A DNA stretch of 64,000 nucleotides, taken from contig CAMPDV010000327.1 in the NCBI GenBank assembly GCA_946699065.1, forward strand, positions 186,001-250,000, given 5' to 3'. Origin of the DNA: Loxodes magnus. Lineage: Eukaryota > Ciliophora > Karyorelictea > Loxodida > Loxodidae. The notes below the pieces were generated by a model. It was not told where the DNA came from. It saw only the letters and a program-made list of their open reading frames with translations, and did not search any database. This document shows, one piece after another, positions 11,892 through 24,784 of the stretch; position 1 is the stretch's first letter; every line of letters starts with the position of its first letter. A program made the position numbers and the translations under genes.

Positions 11892-14198
11892 ATGAATAAT
11901 GAAGCTAATTAAACTAAAGAGTAAATAAAAGCTTCAATTACTACATAAGTAAGTAAATAAAGAGGGTATAAGGCATATTTAATGGATATAGGCGTAAAGG
12001 TTAGTTTGTAGGTCTTTAATTAATAAATATATGGAGAGTTAAGAATATTAATATAAATGGAAAACGAAATAATTAATGTTAAGTAGGCAATTGCTTTAGT
12101 CTCTAATGAAAATACTTTCAACAAAATGCTGCTCAATTTTCACTAAACTGTTATAAAGGAGAAAATTTAGCAATTGAATTAGTATATCAAAGAAAAGGAT
12201 TGGTTTAATATTAGATTTGTGGGGCATTAGTATAAAGGTACCTGCTCGTATATTGCAGCAAATAGACTTGCAGATGCTTGCTATAAACTCTAGCTTCTAT
12301 CTGATTAGTAGAAGAATGAAATAAATCCAGGTCTTGTTTATAAGTATTATGTAAAAGTAGTTTAGGAAACCCAATCAGTAGAGGAGTTTATCTGCAAAAG
12401 GCTTAAAATTCCAAGAGATGAATCATTGTAGGCTGAATATGAATTTTACAAGACTTTTGAATATCAAGTACAAAAAAGCTTAAATGAAAATGATCTTATA
12501 AATAAACTAGCTAAGAAAGACGAAGATGAAAAGAAGAATAAGAAGATTATAGAGCAACAGTAGTAGTAATAATAGCAAGTTGTTATATAGCAAGAGCAGC
12601 AAAAAAAGAAGTAGGACTAAGATGAATAGACATTTACAGAGTAAGATGACTCTTTAAATTCTCTTGATTAGAGTTAGCAGGGAATAAAAATTAACTTTTA
12701 TAGACCTCAGCCTCCTCCTATTAATACTAGACCTAATAAAGATTCCTAATAAAAAAGTTCTATTATTGAGTAAAAGAAGCAAGAAACTCAAATTTAGCCA
12801 ATTTTAGTTAGCTCACCTTCTTATTAGGCTAAATCTCAAAAAAAGAGTTAGAAGCCAAGTGTTAATTTTTAAAGTGATATACCTTAGGATAATGTAGTAA
12901 GCCCAAGTGACTATCTAACTATGGCAAAAAAAGTAGCTGAGGATATGACATTTAAAGAAACTGTTTTGAGTGCTGGATTAACAGAGAGAAGTGTGAATTC
13001 TTCACAAGTTAATCAAACGTATTAGCTTTAAGGTGTAATCACTTTATACGATATGGAAGATTATGATACATACTATCAGAAAAAAACATGTCACATTTTT
13101 TGATTATTTTCTGCTTACTTAAACTAAACTTCTAGCATCGAAAATTAAGAAATGATATAGCAATGCTTATACTCAACATATGTAATGCCACTCTATTATC
13201 AATTATATTATATCTCTATATTAGCAAAAAGGGACTATCGTATTTAATTTGACAGTAATAACCATCAAGATCTTTATAGATACATAATAAATTTTTATAC
13301 TATCTTTACTATGAAATATTAAAATATGCTAATATAGTTCAACCTTATTAGTAAAGATAATTAATATGATCAGCTATAAAAGTATTTTACTTTCAAAATT
13401 CAATTTTTGTAATAGCAAAGACTTTTACTTGTCCTTAGCTTTAAAAGTCTATTTCATCTATTTATGCTTAAAGATTTCTTTGATTTATCTAAATCTTATC
13501 GATACTTAACTAATAAATAATATAGCTTAGGCAAAAAGCCTTGAGTAATTAGGCTGTTTTAAATATAATTGAATAACCTAAGATATATAATTAGTGCTTA
13601 TCTTTTAACTTATTTGAATCCTCAAATGTAGAAAGGCATTCTTATTATTTTGGGATTTAATTATATTTTAATTTAGCAAAGCTTATTTGAGGCTTTATTC
13701 AAGACATAGACTATTAAGGAAAAGCAATAGATAATAGCTAGGAAGCTTAGAAGTCGCAAGTTGGAATATTAGGTAATTTGTTAATAAAGTGCTGAAACTA
13801 TAATTCAAAGACATAAAATTAAAAGTAATTTTTCAGTCAAGATTAGGAATCATTTCCCAGTTATAACCAGGTATTTTTCTATAAATTTGTATCAGTATCA
13901 CTAAATGATAAATTCCTGGTGTAAAAACTAGAAATCCCAGCAATAAAAACGGCCAGCTTTCTTAGATCCCTTTCTTGCCCCATTCAGCAAGGCCAGTTAC
14001 TGTGAAAATCACACCTGCTATTGTAAGAAATATGATCTGAATTATTAATACAGTGATAAAATAAAATTACTATTGCGAATGTTTTGTAACTAAGAGGACA
14101 TACTTCGCGCAGAGGAGGGGGATCAATATCAAGTTTACTTCGTCAAATTAGATTTGCTTTTTCTTTGTTTGTTTTTTCCATTAACTTATTATTTATAA
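11892..14198 (+). CDS. HPt-domain (histidine phosphotransfer) protein with Gln-rich linker
   Basis: A 768-residue product in one continuous frame. Residues about 70-135 look like an HPt domain. The phospho-acceptor region reads VGHQYKGTCSYIAANRLADA, with the His followed by xxKG and a helix, as in HPt modules that relay phosphate between hybrid histidine kinases and response regulators. A stretch of eight Gln encoded by TAG/TAA and a long polar region follow (about 200-400). The C-terminal 350 residues include hydrophobic helices and a Cys cluster near the end (ASYCENHTCYCKKYD); no family is recognised there. A TGA at 13101-13103 could be a stop that ends a 403-residue HPt protein. Because the next 360 codons in the same frame look equally protein-like, it is read here as Trp. 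The end (TAA at 14196-14198) is approximate. Confidence 0.6.
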
Positions 14199-14667
14199 AA
14201 ACAATTAAAGAATTAATTATCAACTTACCTACCACTTTTAAAACTCATTTCCCTCATTTACTATTAATTCTACTAAATCTGCTCATATTGTACTTAGTAT
14301 TAAAATTATATGCTTAGCTTTTATATTTTCAATCCTTTCTTATTCTTCAAGTTTGAAATTACCAATAGGTTATTACCTACTAGAATATAATCAACCCTTA
14401 TTAGTTAAATGGGTGAATAAACACCATATAAAAGACATCTTAAGCATAAATTTTTGCTGCATGCAGTCATCGCTTTATTGAACTGTAAGTCAAAACTAAG
14501 TAGTCAGAATAATTAAAGATATAGAGGTTGATTAAAAATGAGATGGTGATAATAATATAAGCCTAGACTGCTATTTAAATGTACGTCATTTAATATTAAA
14601 GAATAGCTTTTTTCTAACTTCACAGTTTTTTATTTTCAAATCAATTTCAAACTCAAAACTTATAAAA
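14199..14667. other. Intergenic spacer upstream of the large leishmanolysin-like gene
   Basis: About 470 bases of AT-rich DNA with no convincing frame. It probably holds the promoter of the 14668 gene, but no defined element is visible. Confidence 0.4.
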
Positions 14668-17600
14668 ATGAAAACTTACGCATTGTATTTACTAGGAGTG
14701 CTGATACTGACATGCTTTTAGAAATCTACTACTTGCTCTTTTTACGAAATTCAGTCTCAACAGATCGAATAAAAGTAATTCTATTAGAGTTAGGATTTGA
14801 ATACTGAGTAGCTTCAACCTTTAAAAATCCAAATAGATTATACATTCAACATAAATGAAATACCAAGTGACTCTATATCTAAGATAAAAGCAGCATGGGA
14901 TTAAGTAAATAACTATATAAGACAAGTAGTATGAATAAAATACCCTTTACGTAATTGGAATATAAGCTAATCAAATATCACTCAATGTGGGAATATTGGA
15001 ATTGATCTATAAAACTACAAAAATACTTTGTAGAGTGATCTTATTCTTATAATAGGAGCGCAAGAATCCAATAAAAAAGACGATCTAATGTAAACTCATT
15101 TATGTCTTTAAGATTCGACTACGAAAAGACCTGTTTTGGCAACTGTAGCTTATAACATGACTATGCTAAATAGTTTTAGCTAAAATTAAGTTTTTCTTGC
15201 CTCACTTCATCAGCTGATTCATGTACTCGGTTTTTGGCAACCTTTATTTTAGTATTTCAAAGATTAAAATGGAAATTTACATTAATAAACAACAAAGTCA
15301 GCAAAGATAAGAGGGAAATAAGTTACTTAAGTAGTAACACCGTCAGTGGTTTATACAGTTAAGCAACATTTTAACTGTTAAAATTGTTTTATAGAGCTTG
15401 AAGATTTAAATAATGACTCATCTCATTGGGAGCAAAGATTAGTTGGCAATGAACTAATGACCTAGTCATGGATTGATGATGATGTAGTACTAAGTGGTAT
15501 AACACTAGCTTTGCTGAATGATGCTGGTTGGTATAAAATTTAATGGAAATATATGTAATTTCTAGAATTTGGACATTTTGAGGGAGAAATCTTCTTTACT
15601 GATTTATGTGCTTTGAAAGACAATTTTCCAGATCCGAAATTCTAAGAATTCTGTGGAAAAGCTGACCCTGTTTGCTCATCTGATTATAAGGCTAAAGCTA
15701 ATTGCAACGAAAAAACTTATTAAAGCGTTGCTGAATATGAATAATATTGAACTAATTCTAAAAAAGGAGGCGAGTTCGCAGCAGCAGACTATTGTCCGAT
15801 AGGATAAAAAATTTCTAACAGTTATTGCTTCATTCCTAAAGCAGCTAACAATTAAATAAATAACCTTTATCAAACTTACGAATCTACTGGAAAGAACTCT
15901 CGATGTTATACTGGATATTTAAATGTCAGTGCAACTGCTTTCTGCTATGAAACCTTTTGTCGCAATGACACGCTTTTTATTAAATATGATGAGGTAAATT
16001 AAGATTAATGTCCTCCTGGCGCCTAAATAACAAATAGTGTTAACCCAAATATTACGATTATCTGTCCATCCAATTAAGAAACTTATTGCACTTCTCTATA
16101 AGAAGCAGCTTCTTATTGTCCTGATAGTTGTAGCGTCTGTTATGGAAAAGTATGTGTTCAATGTGATAATAAAAAGGATGCCTAAAGCATGTGTTGTGAT
16201 AACTATTATGAGAAGGAAAATAAATGCTATACAGAAGGATGTCCAAGCTATGCTAGATACCACGAAGGAAATTTCTGTGTATAAAATTGTTCAAACCTGA
16301 TTCAAGAAGACAATTCAACATGTCATTAAACTAAATGTCCTTCTGACTATTTTCTTGAAGGAAATAAATGTGTAAAATAATGCAATTCAACGAATGTCGA
16401 ACTTCAAAACAAAACTTGTGCAAGTTCTTGTCCAAGTGAAACTCCTTTAACTAATGGCCTAAAATGTGTAACTACATGTCCAGCTAATTTGTTCGTTTCT
16501 TAAGATAATGTATGCATAAATAGATGTCCTCAAGTATACGTAAAAATCAATTAAAATAATTACTGCAAAGACAGTTGCGTATAACCTTCAATTTACCTGA
16601 TGAACTAAGAGTGCGTACAAACGTGTCCTACTTTATATTTTGAGAATAATTGCGTCAATACATGCCCTAGCTAAGCTCCATTCATCAATAATAACTAATG
16701 CATTGCGAAATGTCCAACAAAGTTTGTGTTTAATAATGGCATCAGCAAAACATGTGTCGATGAATGTCCTGAAGGATAACCTAATTAAGAGTATAATGCT
16801 AATGACCAAATAACTTACTGTGTCTTAAAATGTCAAAATAACTTATTATAGTAAAGCAAGACATGCGTTAACACATGCCCAAGTGGAACATGGAGTTATC
16901 AATAAATATGCACAGATAATTGTCCAGTCGATTATTTCAAAAACAATTAGACTAACATATGTTGGAGATGCAGTTTCAAGCAAGATTAAATTTGCGCTAA
17001 TTCAAGTTAATTATGCTGGGATAAAAATGGCAATTAAATTTATCCTTATACTGAAAGCTGCTTAAGCTCAATTTACAATTTTTGCTGTACTAACTCAAAC
17101 GAAGGATGCATGGATTTTAGAAAAGACACATAATATAGATTTACATCAGACGATTGTTTGGAAAGATTGCCTCCTTAAGTTGAATCAGTATATTTAACCT
17201 AAGATTTCAACTAAATAATTACTGAATTTACGCGAAAAATAAAGCTTGTAGGATATTCAGACTGCTAATTACTAGTTAACCCTGAAAAATTTGGTAAAAA
17301 CGTTATTTGTAGCTTAAATTCTGATTCTGATTAATTTTCTATAAAACTAGGAGAAGAATGTACTTTTGCCTAAGATATGATTTTACAATTTAAGCCAAAT
17401 ATTATATAATCAGTTCATTTATATGGTCTACCTTTATAAAATCTCACTTATAAGATAGAGATGAATAACTAAGCTAATATTAAGATCTCTAAGTTGGATG
17501 CGCCTGCTACATCGCATTATACTCAAGATATTAAAATTACAGCATCTGTGGCTAATAGATTTCATTGCACTGTTAAGTACTGGTGGGATATTTAATTAGA

Positions 17601-20600
17601 TCCTCAAAATAATGACTTCAAGTAAGTTTTCTAGAGTTGGAATAGTTCTAACACATCACCAGTTAAATACAGCTAAGAGAAAACTAATTACAATATATCT
17701 AGCTATTATTTAAAAAATGCCAACTTTACGTATATTTATGTTTGGGCTGAGTCATGTTACAAAACACTCAGTGCGAAGTAATATTTTGTAACAGCCATAT
17801 ATGGTTTGCAAGATCCATAGATTTTCTTTTAAGGTGGGAATAATTAAACCTCTTTTGCAAAAGAAAGCTTCGATATCATACTCGTTATTTAAGACAATGT
17901 AGTATAGCTTTCTCATTCTATAAAATGGAGTTTAAATTCCACAAGTGAAACTAGTAGAACTAGGAGCTAAATTGAAACCTCAATATTTGGAGATCCAGTT
18001 TCAAGCTCTTACAACAAAAGTGTAGTTGCTCTAGCCCCTAACACTCTTATTTCAGACAACTGATATTATATAAAAGCAACAGTTGATGATAAATTTAACG
18101 TGTTTCTAAATTTAAGTACCACAAGCTACCCCATTTACGTCTAAATATAAGGAGATAAGTATAGGGAGTTAAGTCAATAAGATAGTATAACATTAGAAGC
18201 TTAAGTTATAGATGCTGATTAATAGAAAAAATCCTAGAAGTGAAATTGCTCTATATTCAAGGTAGAGGGAAAAAATCATACAGACGAATAGCTTTCCTAC
18301 TGTCCTACTTCTACAGACTTAACTCTTAAACTCACAGGTTAAAGTCTTATTGCTGGAATAACTTACTAATTTAATTTTGTGGTAATTTCGAAATCAAATA
18401 AAGAAACAAAAGATACAGTCTAAGTTAAAGTTGTAGAGGCATACTCTTAGAAGGTGAGTGTTTAAACAACTGGGTAATCTAATTTGATTAACTAAGAAGG
18501 AGTTTTAGCTTTATATGGAGTTACAAATTTGGATGAAGACGAAGAAATTGTAAGTATCAAGTGAACTTAAACCCCTGATAGTATCCAAAAAACAGCTTTA
18601 ACAAGCTTAGACACATTATATATATAGATAAACGCAGAGCTACTTAATTAAGGTTAAAACTACACTTTTAAACTAGAAGTAACTAACTAAAATAAAACCA
18701 AATACTCTGGGCAAAAATGGATATATATCAATAAATCTCCAAATCCAGGCAGTTTTGTTATAAATCCAAACGAAGGAACAGAATGAAATACCTAGTTTAC
18801 TCTTTTTTGTAAAGATGCTTCAGATACTGAAAATTAAATCCCTCTTAGTTACTAGTTCTTCTATAAAAAGGATGGAAAAGAGTTTATGCTTAACTAAAAA
18901 TCTATAGATAATGAAGGCTAATTCAAACTTCCTTAAGGAAAGTAACAATAAAATCAGCTGACAGTAGGAGTTTATGTTTATGATGTTTTAAATGGATCTA
19001 GTTCACTGACTTAAAGTATAAAAGTAAATAAGCAAAGTTAGCAAAACATAACATCTGCATTGTCAGAATTGTAATAAAGCTCATTTAATTCTTAGCTAGA
19101 GAAATAGAACTATATTAATTCATTGCTATCAGATTATTAAGAACAAGAAAAGAAATTGGATGATGAGACTGTTTAAACTGTTTTGGAAAGCATGTCATAA
19201 GTATCAAGCTAAGAAGAGTTTGAAATTTCATCTAACTCACTTAAGTTGATGTCTCAATATATAACTAAAAATACCTTGTAAGACTTCATTGATAGCATAA
19301 ACTAAATATTAGGCTACAATTAGGAATTTAATGTAAATTAACAATAAATCAACGAATTCTTTGACAATTTCAACTCTACTTTTGCCATATAGCTTGAGGA
19401 TGATTAGACTTAGCAAGATTAAGAGTAGGAATAAGAATCTAATGATCAAGACTAATAAGCAAATGAAACTTAAAGATAACTACATCAATTTTTGTCAAAG
19501 ACAAGAAATTTGTAGAATGATTAGGATCAAACGTAGACAATTTGGAATGCATTAAAGTAATCATCTTTATCTTATTCTAGCAATAACTAAACTCCTAATC
19601 AAAATCCTTTATCCAATACTAGTGCTTTCTTTTAAATAGAGGTTGCAATGTATGATAAAGAGTCTCTCCCAAAGGTGTATAATCTGTCAAATTCTTAGTC
19701 AATTACTCTATTAAATACTGAATATGAAGGCTGCTTGACTGTAATTCAGGGCATCTTTTACGTAAACCCTGTTCAGTCTTCTGATACAAGTAAAGGCAAT
19801 TTTGTCAGCATTGAAATATACTAAAATTGTGAAATTACTAACTAGGGAGTGAAAGAAATTAACCCCGCTAATAAGCTTACCTTAGAAGCAGAATATAAGA
19901 TCTTATATGACTAAACAGCATCTTCCGAACCATTATGCGAAATGTGAGACGAAAGTATCTAAATATGGGATTCTTCTTTATGTTAGCTCGAAAACTAATA
20001 ATCCACATTTGCTATTTGCAAATGCTCGTAACTTGGTATTGTAAGGATTGAAGTTGTAAAAAATTAAGATGGTAAAGGAGGAGGTGGAGGTGGAGGAGGT
20101 AACAGCAGTGATAAAGCAGCTGCAATAGCAGCTCCTATAATAATAATTTCTTTCATTATAATTGTATTTGTTGGAGTGTCTTACTGGAGAAAATGTAAAA
20201 ATAAGAAAAAAAAAGATAAAGAATAGAGTAAAAAAGCATAATAGAAATCAAAGAAGTACATTGAAAGAAATTATGGAGCTGAGATTAATCAAAATTAAAG
20301 TTAGCAGAACTACTAGAAGAATGCATCGGAGATTAGGAGCATGGAAGTTGATCATGAATAAACTAATCATTTATAAAAACCTCGATAAAAATTCTCAGAA
20401 GGAGAAACTCCATCAGTGGTTGAAGATTCATCCAGTAACACTCCATCCATAAAAAGCTAGCCGTAAAAAATAACTAACGAAAAAAGCTAGGCCCAGAATG
20501 TATATGACTAACACTAGGAATAAGAATTTGACTCGATATATGCTTAAGCATAAAATTAAAGCGACACAAACTTGCTCTAAAAGATTTCTCAACAAGAGCT

Positions 20601-22389
20601 ATAAGAAAAAAGCACAGCATAAGAATAAAACTTGTTTGTCAAGGCTAACTTCCATAAGAACTAACCCAAAAAATAGAGTAACGAATAAAGCGACTTATAG
20701 AATAATCAATAGAAAAAGTGATCACAAATGACAAAAGATATAGAAAATCTGATGTAAGAAGATGATATTATTTATGAAGTGGAAAACATAAAGATAGAAG
20801 AGGAAAATTCTGAAGAAAAAAAATAGTAAGCAGGTTTTAGTGCTAAGGGAGAATTCTATTTGCCTTTTAGTGAGAAGAATGATAATTCTATAATAGGAGA
20901 GTAAGATACAAAGTAATTCGATTTTAGTAAAGATAATCAATTAAATGCGGGTAAAATAGAAAACAGCTAATTCCAAAATATTGGAAAAGAAGAAAAATAC
21001 TAGTTCGAAACTAAGTTCTAGTAGAATACTCAAGAAGAGCAAAGCAACAAAAATAATTATAAAGAGATAGGCAAGCAAAAAGATAAATTTTAAGATAAGC
21101 AGTAAATTAAACAAGATGCAAATATTGGTCTTAAGCAAGAATTTTAATATGAAGATTTATAATTTAGCAATTTTAATCTTAGCCAAGTAAATAAAGAAAT
21201 AATATAAGATAAAAAAGAAGAAAGCTAGGATGAAGAAGATTCATTTGATAATTTCTCAAATTTATTCTAAGTTTCACAGGCTAAAAATATGAAGATATGG
21301 GAAGAAGAAACAAAGCAAGAAAACAAATAGAAAGATAATTTAAACCATTTTAAGCAATAGCAGAATGAAAATGTGTTTCAACCTTAAATAGTAGGATAAT
21401 AGGAATAGAAGTTGGGTAATATATTAAATCCAACTCTAGAAAAATACCAGCAAGTAGAATAAAAAAATCCACTAGCTCAAAAAATAAATGCGTAACAAAA
21501 TTAGAATGAACTACTATTTGATATGGAAACAAGTAGCTAAGAAGATTAGGTTCCTTCCAAGTAATAGAATAAGAAAAATACTGACTTAGATATTTTCAAA
21601 GATAAGACAGTATAAAAATAATTGCAAGTCAATTAATAAGAGCAAAAGTAAGAAGCTGAGAAAGAATTAAAATTAGATTTCATTTAATAAGAAACGCCAT
21701 TGAAGGAAATTAATGCAAGACAACCAGGATAAATTATTAAAGAGGAAAAATAGGAAAGTTAAAAAGAATTAACTTCCAATGTTTTTAAAGAAAGTAAGCA
21801 AGATACTAAAAAAAATTAACAAAGTGAAGAAGATTAGGCCTTAAATTTTGATTTTTTAAATAAAGCTAAATAAGAAAACTAACTCAAGGAAATAAGCCAA
21901 ATTTAAAAAGGATAATAATAATTAGATTTTACTTCTAATTTATTCGAAGTAAAATAAAAGGATACAAAAGGAATAAATTTAAATATAGCACCGTAAGAGA
22001 AAAAGATAGAGATTAAACAAGATAATACTTTTGATTTGTTCTCAGATTCTTAGTTTGAAAGATAAGAAGAAAGAAAAGCATAGAAAGTTTAGTCGTAATA
22101 ATAGAAATAGCAAGTCCAACAATAAAATGTGATTTAAGAAGATTTCTTTGAATTCGACTTTAACATAAAGGATTAAAAGACTTCAAAACAGCTTGAACTT
22201 AAAAATCAAGCAAATATGCAAGCCTTTGAATAACCTTTTGATTTCTAAATATAAGATATGGCTCTAAAAGACAAGCAGGAAAAAGGTAAAAACTTAGTAG
22301 AGCAAGGTCAGCCAGCATAAAGTAAAAACAAGAACTAGATTTATTAGGATGCGGAGTTTGCATTTTAGGATTGAGATATTTCGGTTTGA
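14668..22389 (+). CDS. Giant membrane protein: leishmanolysin-like (protease-dead) + Cys-rich repeats + REJ/GPS-like + TM
   Basis: A 2573-residue protein in one uninterrupted frame. Signal peptide at residues 1-20. Peptidase M8 (leishmanolysin)-like domain at about 40-340: the active-site helix reads HQLIHVLGF near residue 180 where active members have HExxHxxGF, and the downstream HWEQR...NELMT element with the Met-turn is present. The catalytic Glu is replaced by Gln encoded as CAG, so peptidase activity is unlikely. Residues about 350-820 are Cys-rich repeats of furin/EGF-like spacing (CPxxxFxxxxxCVxxCP). About 830-1780 looks like a REJ-type region with W/C landmarks (KWNCSIF, TEWNTQFTLFC) ending in a GPS-like motif (WDSSLCQLE...FAICKCSQLG). 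A glycine run and one membrane helix follow at about 1817-1838. The last 730 residues are a Gln/Lys/Glu-rich cytoplasmic tail. At least eight in-frame TGA codons sit at Trp-like positions. The stop is TGA TAA. Likely a surface receptor or adhesion protein. Confidence 0.75.
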
Positions 22390-22554
22390 TAAACTTTAAA
22401 TTTATTCATAAATCAAATTTGTTGTTAATCATAATCAACCTTCTTTAATTTCCCTTCATTATATTATAATCATTTATTATGCCTCTAAAATACTAATTCA
22501 GACTAAGTATAAAAAGCATTGACAATTATCAGCTTTAGTAAGCCGATACAGCAG

Positions 22555-24387
22555 ATGAAACTTAAATTCTACTTTAATATAATTAAGATTTAAATATCTA
22601 GTCTTTTTTTCTAGTTAGAATCTAAATTAAGAGCAATCAGAAAAAAGCAATCTCAAGTTGAAATATTTACTCTAGCATTACTTAACTAATTTTGCTTTAT
22701 TTAGTAAAAAGCATCTAAAAACTTTAGAATTTACATACAAAAGCAAAGCTAAGTTATGATGCTTCTTACTGTTGATTATTCATTCAATTATCTCTTTAAT
22801 ACAGAAAATGATACCATGACAAACAGTTTTTAAAAGATTAGTTTGCTAATAATTATCTAAGCTATGTACTTTTATTACTTCCTATCCAAATTCAACTATG
22901 CTAATTAAAGATTAAACTAGGGAATATGCCAATGTAATTAGAACCTATGAAATTAAAACTAAATTCTGCTTTTCTAGTTCTATACATTAGATGCTTCACT
23001 TTCTATGATTTAGGCTGTAAAAGAAGAGAGAATATTAGAAGTGATTAAGAAGGGATAAGAGAGGAAGATTAGAGGTAAGAGAGTAGATTACAAAAGCAAT
23101 TTAAGCAAGAAAGATAACATAGTATAGCTTTCCTTTAGCTTAAATGATATTTAATTGATTTACTATCTTTTAACCTTATTCTTTATTTCAATAATTCACT
23201 GGAATTTAAACAAAATGATATCTGAGTAGTTTGAAGGCAAAGCAAGTCAGGAAAATAAAAAGAATGATATGGGTAAAGAAGAGGAGTTTTAGGCTTAGCA
23301 AGGATAGAATGATCATTAAGCTAATAACTCTAACTAAAGAGAGACGGTATAGTAGAATAATTAAATAGCATAGGGATAAAAATAAGGATAAACTGACTAC
23401 ATTAAATCTATTAATTGTGATAATACTCCAAGTTCAAGTCATTAGTAGTAATATATGGTGATCAATAATGAAGCGTTTAAGTTACAAATGAAGAACGATA
23501 AATTGATTTTCTAATCAGCAGGATACATGCTACCTCATCCGAAGCACAATTCAAAGTAACCTAAACTAAGTTCAGATTATTTTTAGTTCACTTCAAATTT
23601 TTGTGGAGTAACAGATGGAGTTAGTTAGTGGAAATAGTTTTCTATAAATCCTAGAGTATTTGCTTAGTAACTATTAGAGAATACTATAGAAAGCTTTTAT
23701 AATCTATATGATCAGCTATAAAATTAGTCTCTAATAAATGAACCTAAACTAATATAAAATTTAGGGAGATTAGCTATTTAAACTGCATTTAATAAAGCAA
23801 CAGTACCTGGTAGTTGCACGATTATAACGTACTATTTAATTCATGATCAACTTAATATTGATGTAATTGGTGATTCATTACTTATAGTAATTAGACCAAA
23901 GAAGAATAAGAAATATGAACTAATCTATGCAGCAAAGCCAAAGTAATATGAGTTTAACAAACCATACTAGCTAATTAAGGTACCTAATTAGGAAGAGTAA
24001 GCTAAAATTCTAAATAAAATTAAGTAAGACAAAGTTAAGGAATTTTAGTCTCTTATTGCTTAATTTTAAATAGCTGAATTTGCATAGGTATCTGAGTCTA
24101 ATCATTCAATTGTAAGAGTTAAAGTAAATGACCTCATAATCTGTGGTTCAGATGGATTTTTCGACAATCTTTACTGCTAAGACATTATATAAATAATTTA
24201 AGATCACAGAGATTGCAGTTTAGAAGAGCTTAGCTATATCCTTTGCCTAAACGCATGGGAAGCTTCCTAGAATGAGGAATATGAAAGTCCATTTGCAGAG
24301 TAAAATATTAAATAAGTGAGATATTGAGAAGGAGGAAAGGAAGATGATGTTACAGTGCTAGTTTCTAAAATAGTTTCTCCACTTTGA
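22555..24387 (+). CDS. PP2C-family (PPM) Ser/Thr phosphatase with N-terminal membrane-like extension
   Basis: A 610-residue reading. The C-terminal catalytic domain (about residues 270-610) has PPM metal-site landmarks in order: CGVTDGVSQW, a CTIITYYLI strand, VIGDS, IICGSDGFFDNL and EGGKEDDVTVLVSKIV. The Asp residues in DGV, SDGFFD and DD are those that bind the two Mn/Mg ions. It is closest in shape to the PTC7-like branch. A TGA just before EGGKEDD is read as Trp, and the gene ends at TGA 24385-24387. The N-terminal 220 residues include two hydrophobic stretches (around 100-118 and 200-217) and may anchor the protein in a membrane. The start at 22555 is the first ATG in a frame that stays protein-like. 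Alternative starts are 22756 and 23215; the last gives a soluble 390-residue enzyme. It lies 165 bases after the preceding large gene. Confidence 0.7.
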
Positions 24388-24784
24388 AGTGTATCAGTAT
24401 TTACTCTTTACTCTTTGTTTTTTAATAATAAATTTGACTCTCTATTTTTAAATAAAATTCCTTAGTAATATCTAATCTACTTTCTAAACCATACTTACTA
24501 TAATTGAAACTAAATGATGGAAACATATCTCTTAGATCAATAATATGATATTTCACATTCATAGCTTATATAATATATCTCAGTTTCTTACTTGTATAGA
24601 GAATGTCCATATGCAAATAAATTAAGCTTAAGCTAATTAGATGCTCTAAGCGTAGCTCCTTATTATTTTTGCAGCTTGTATAGAGAAAATTAGCTTATCT
24701 AATATGATTATTATTTTGGCTTAGTTTGAAAGTAAATCTTAATATAATTATAATTATATCAAATAAAAGGCTCCACCTGTTGAT
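24388..24784. other. Gap after PP2C; possible unresolved 5' exon
   Basis: About 400 bases. A plus-strand frame from ATG 24514 looks weakly protein-like but is out of frame with the confident gene that starts at 24785, and no intron of fitting length joins them. Confidence 0.3.

Noticed and set aside
20498-20731. A second gene beginning at ATG 20728 after a TGA at 20719
   Set aside because: Only six bases would separate the two, and the tail composition is the same on both sides, so the TGA is read as Trp.
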